A stretch of 64,000 nucleotides of DNA from Microbacterium sp. (GTDB lineage Bacteria; Actinomycetota; Actinomycetes; Actinomycetales; Microbacteriaceae). Position 1 is the stretch's first letter, and each line of letters starts with the position of its first letter. The notes below the pieces were generated by a model. It saw only the letters and a program-made list of their open reading frames with translations, did not search any database and was not told where the DNA came from. Below are positions 63,454-64,000 of this stretch, in pieces. A program made the translations under genes and the position numbers. The DNA is taken from NCBI GenBank assembly GCA_017306415.1, contig JAFKIL010000003.1:558001-622000 (forward strand), read 5' to 3'.

Positions 63454-64000
63454 CTATCCCGCATCGCGACGTGCCCGCGTCTGCTCGGCGCGGGCAGCGA
63501 GGAGGTCGTCGGCGGGATAGCCGATCTCGCGCAGCGTGAGTCCGCGCGCGGCCAGGACGGTGAACCCGCTCGTGCGCTGGGCGTCGTCGCGCAGGCGTGC
63601 GACGTCCGCGACCTCGAGGCGGCCGGCGCCGACCGCGGCGCACGCGCCGACGAGGGCACGCACCATCGAATGGCAGAACGCGTCGGCCTTGACGTCGGCG
63701 ACCAGCACGCCCTCCGCGTCGCGACGCCACTGGAAGACGAGGAGGGTACGGATCGTCGTCGCCTCCTCGCGCGCCTTGCAGTAGGCGGCGAAGTCGTGGA
63801 GGCCAACCAGCGAGCGCGCGGCGGCATCCATGCGGGCCACGTCGAGCCGGCCACGCACGGTCGTGGTCCGCAGGCGCTCGAGCGGATCGTAGCCGCTCAC
63901 GTCGTCGGCGACGCGGTACTCGTAGCGCCGCCAGACCGCGCTGAAGCGCGCGTCGAACCCTTCGGGCGCCACGGTCGCGCGGCGGACGGCGAGGTCGCTG
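63454..64000 (-). CDS. truA: tRNA pseudouridine synthase A (3' part; start beyond the right edge)
   Basis: The visible 181 or so residues are the C-terminal two thirds of TruA: GFDARFSAVWRRYEYRV near the middle, DFAAYCKAREEATTIRTLLVF, then VKADAFCHSMVRALVGACAAVGAG and the final GLTLREIGYPAD. TruA modifies U38-U40 in the anticodon arm of many tRNAs. The catalytic Asp lies upstream, beyond the window. The frame is open to the right edge. In relatives truA follows rplQ and precedes rplM-rpsI; here about 10 kb of other genes separate truA from rplM. Confidence 0.95.
   Translation of the reverse strand, partial: SDLAVRRATVAPEGFDARFSAVWRRYEYRVADDVSGYDPLERLRTTTVRGRLDVARMDAAARSLVGLHDFAAYCKAREEATTIRTLLVFQWRRDAEGVLVADVKADAFCHSMVRALVGACAAVGAGRLEVADVARLRDDAQRTSGFTVLAARGLTLREIGYPADDLLAARAEQTRARRDAG

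Overview
The window is a 64 kb stretch of a very GC-rich actinobacterial chromosome. It most resembles Microbacteriaceae, probably a Microbacterium-like organism. The signs are the gene order truA ... rplM-rpsI-glmM ... coaA, glmS-acpS-alr-tsaE-tsaB-rimI-tsaD, many GTG starts, two CIRCE heat-shock operators at groES, a class of promoters whose -10 hexamer (TANNNT) lies only 6-7 nt before the start codon (leaderless type), and a striking excess of the motif GGATGCC/GGCATCC. About 59 protein genes are supported. I see no rRNA, tRNA, insertion sequence, prophage or CRISPR array. No gene-free stretch exceeds 300 bp.

Layout. 1-5.4 kb: the end of an AhpD-like gene, an FadH-like NADH:flavin oxidoreductase, a double-hotdog thioesterase, a glycerophosphodiesterase and a Bax inhibitor-1 family membrane protein. 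5.5-8.5 kb: a ClgR/PopR-like regulator ending in Ala-Ala, a stand-alone LigD-type primase-polymerase, and a translationally coupled pair of ClpP paralogues of which one has lost its catalytic serine. 8.7-12.7 kb: a TagE-like glycosyltransferase, a deazaflavin-dependent nitroreductase-family protein, guaA and a DUF3817 membrane protein. 12.9-22.5 kb: a class III aminotransferase, SURF1, GuaB3, an ABC-F ATPase, a TetR/MFS efflux pair with two matched operators, a TMEM175-like channel and guaB.

22.7-28.6 kb: a branched-chain amino acid type ABC transporter (livHMGF with a convergent livK); its LivH carries an extra secreted domain at the N-terminus. 28.8-31.5 kb: RarD, groES and a THUMP-like methyltransferase. 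31.5-41.9 kb: a LacI-controlled carbohydrate cluster comprising a ROK kinase, a kinase-like/phosphomannose-isomerase fusion, a binding protein with two permeases, an intracellular six-hairpin glycosidase and a secreted beta-propeller-like protein. Near-identical LacI operators precede the kinase gene and the binding-protein gene.

41.9-53.1 kb is a housekeeping block on the minus strand: t6A tRNA modification (tsaB, tsaD, tsaE), rimI, alr, acpS, glmS, coaA, glmM, rpsI and rplM. Most of its genes overlap by 4 nt at stop/start (ATGA or GTGA). 53.2-59.0 kb: a MacAB-like efflux operon with two membrane-fusion adaptors and a lipoprotein. 59.1-62.4 kb: a complete dTDP-L-rhamnose pathway in three genes (rmlA, rmlB, fused rmlCD). 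The window closes with a 56-residue membrane protein, an endonuclease/exonuclease/phosphatase-family protein and the 3' part of truA.

The most notable candidates for undescribed biology are the ClpP/pseudo-ClpP pair with its PopR-like regulator, the LacI regulon with its fused pseudo-kinase/isomerase and orphan glycosidases, the LivH fusion, and the two-adaptor efflux operon.
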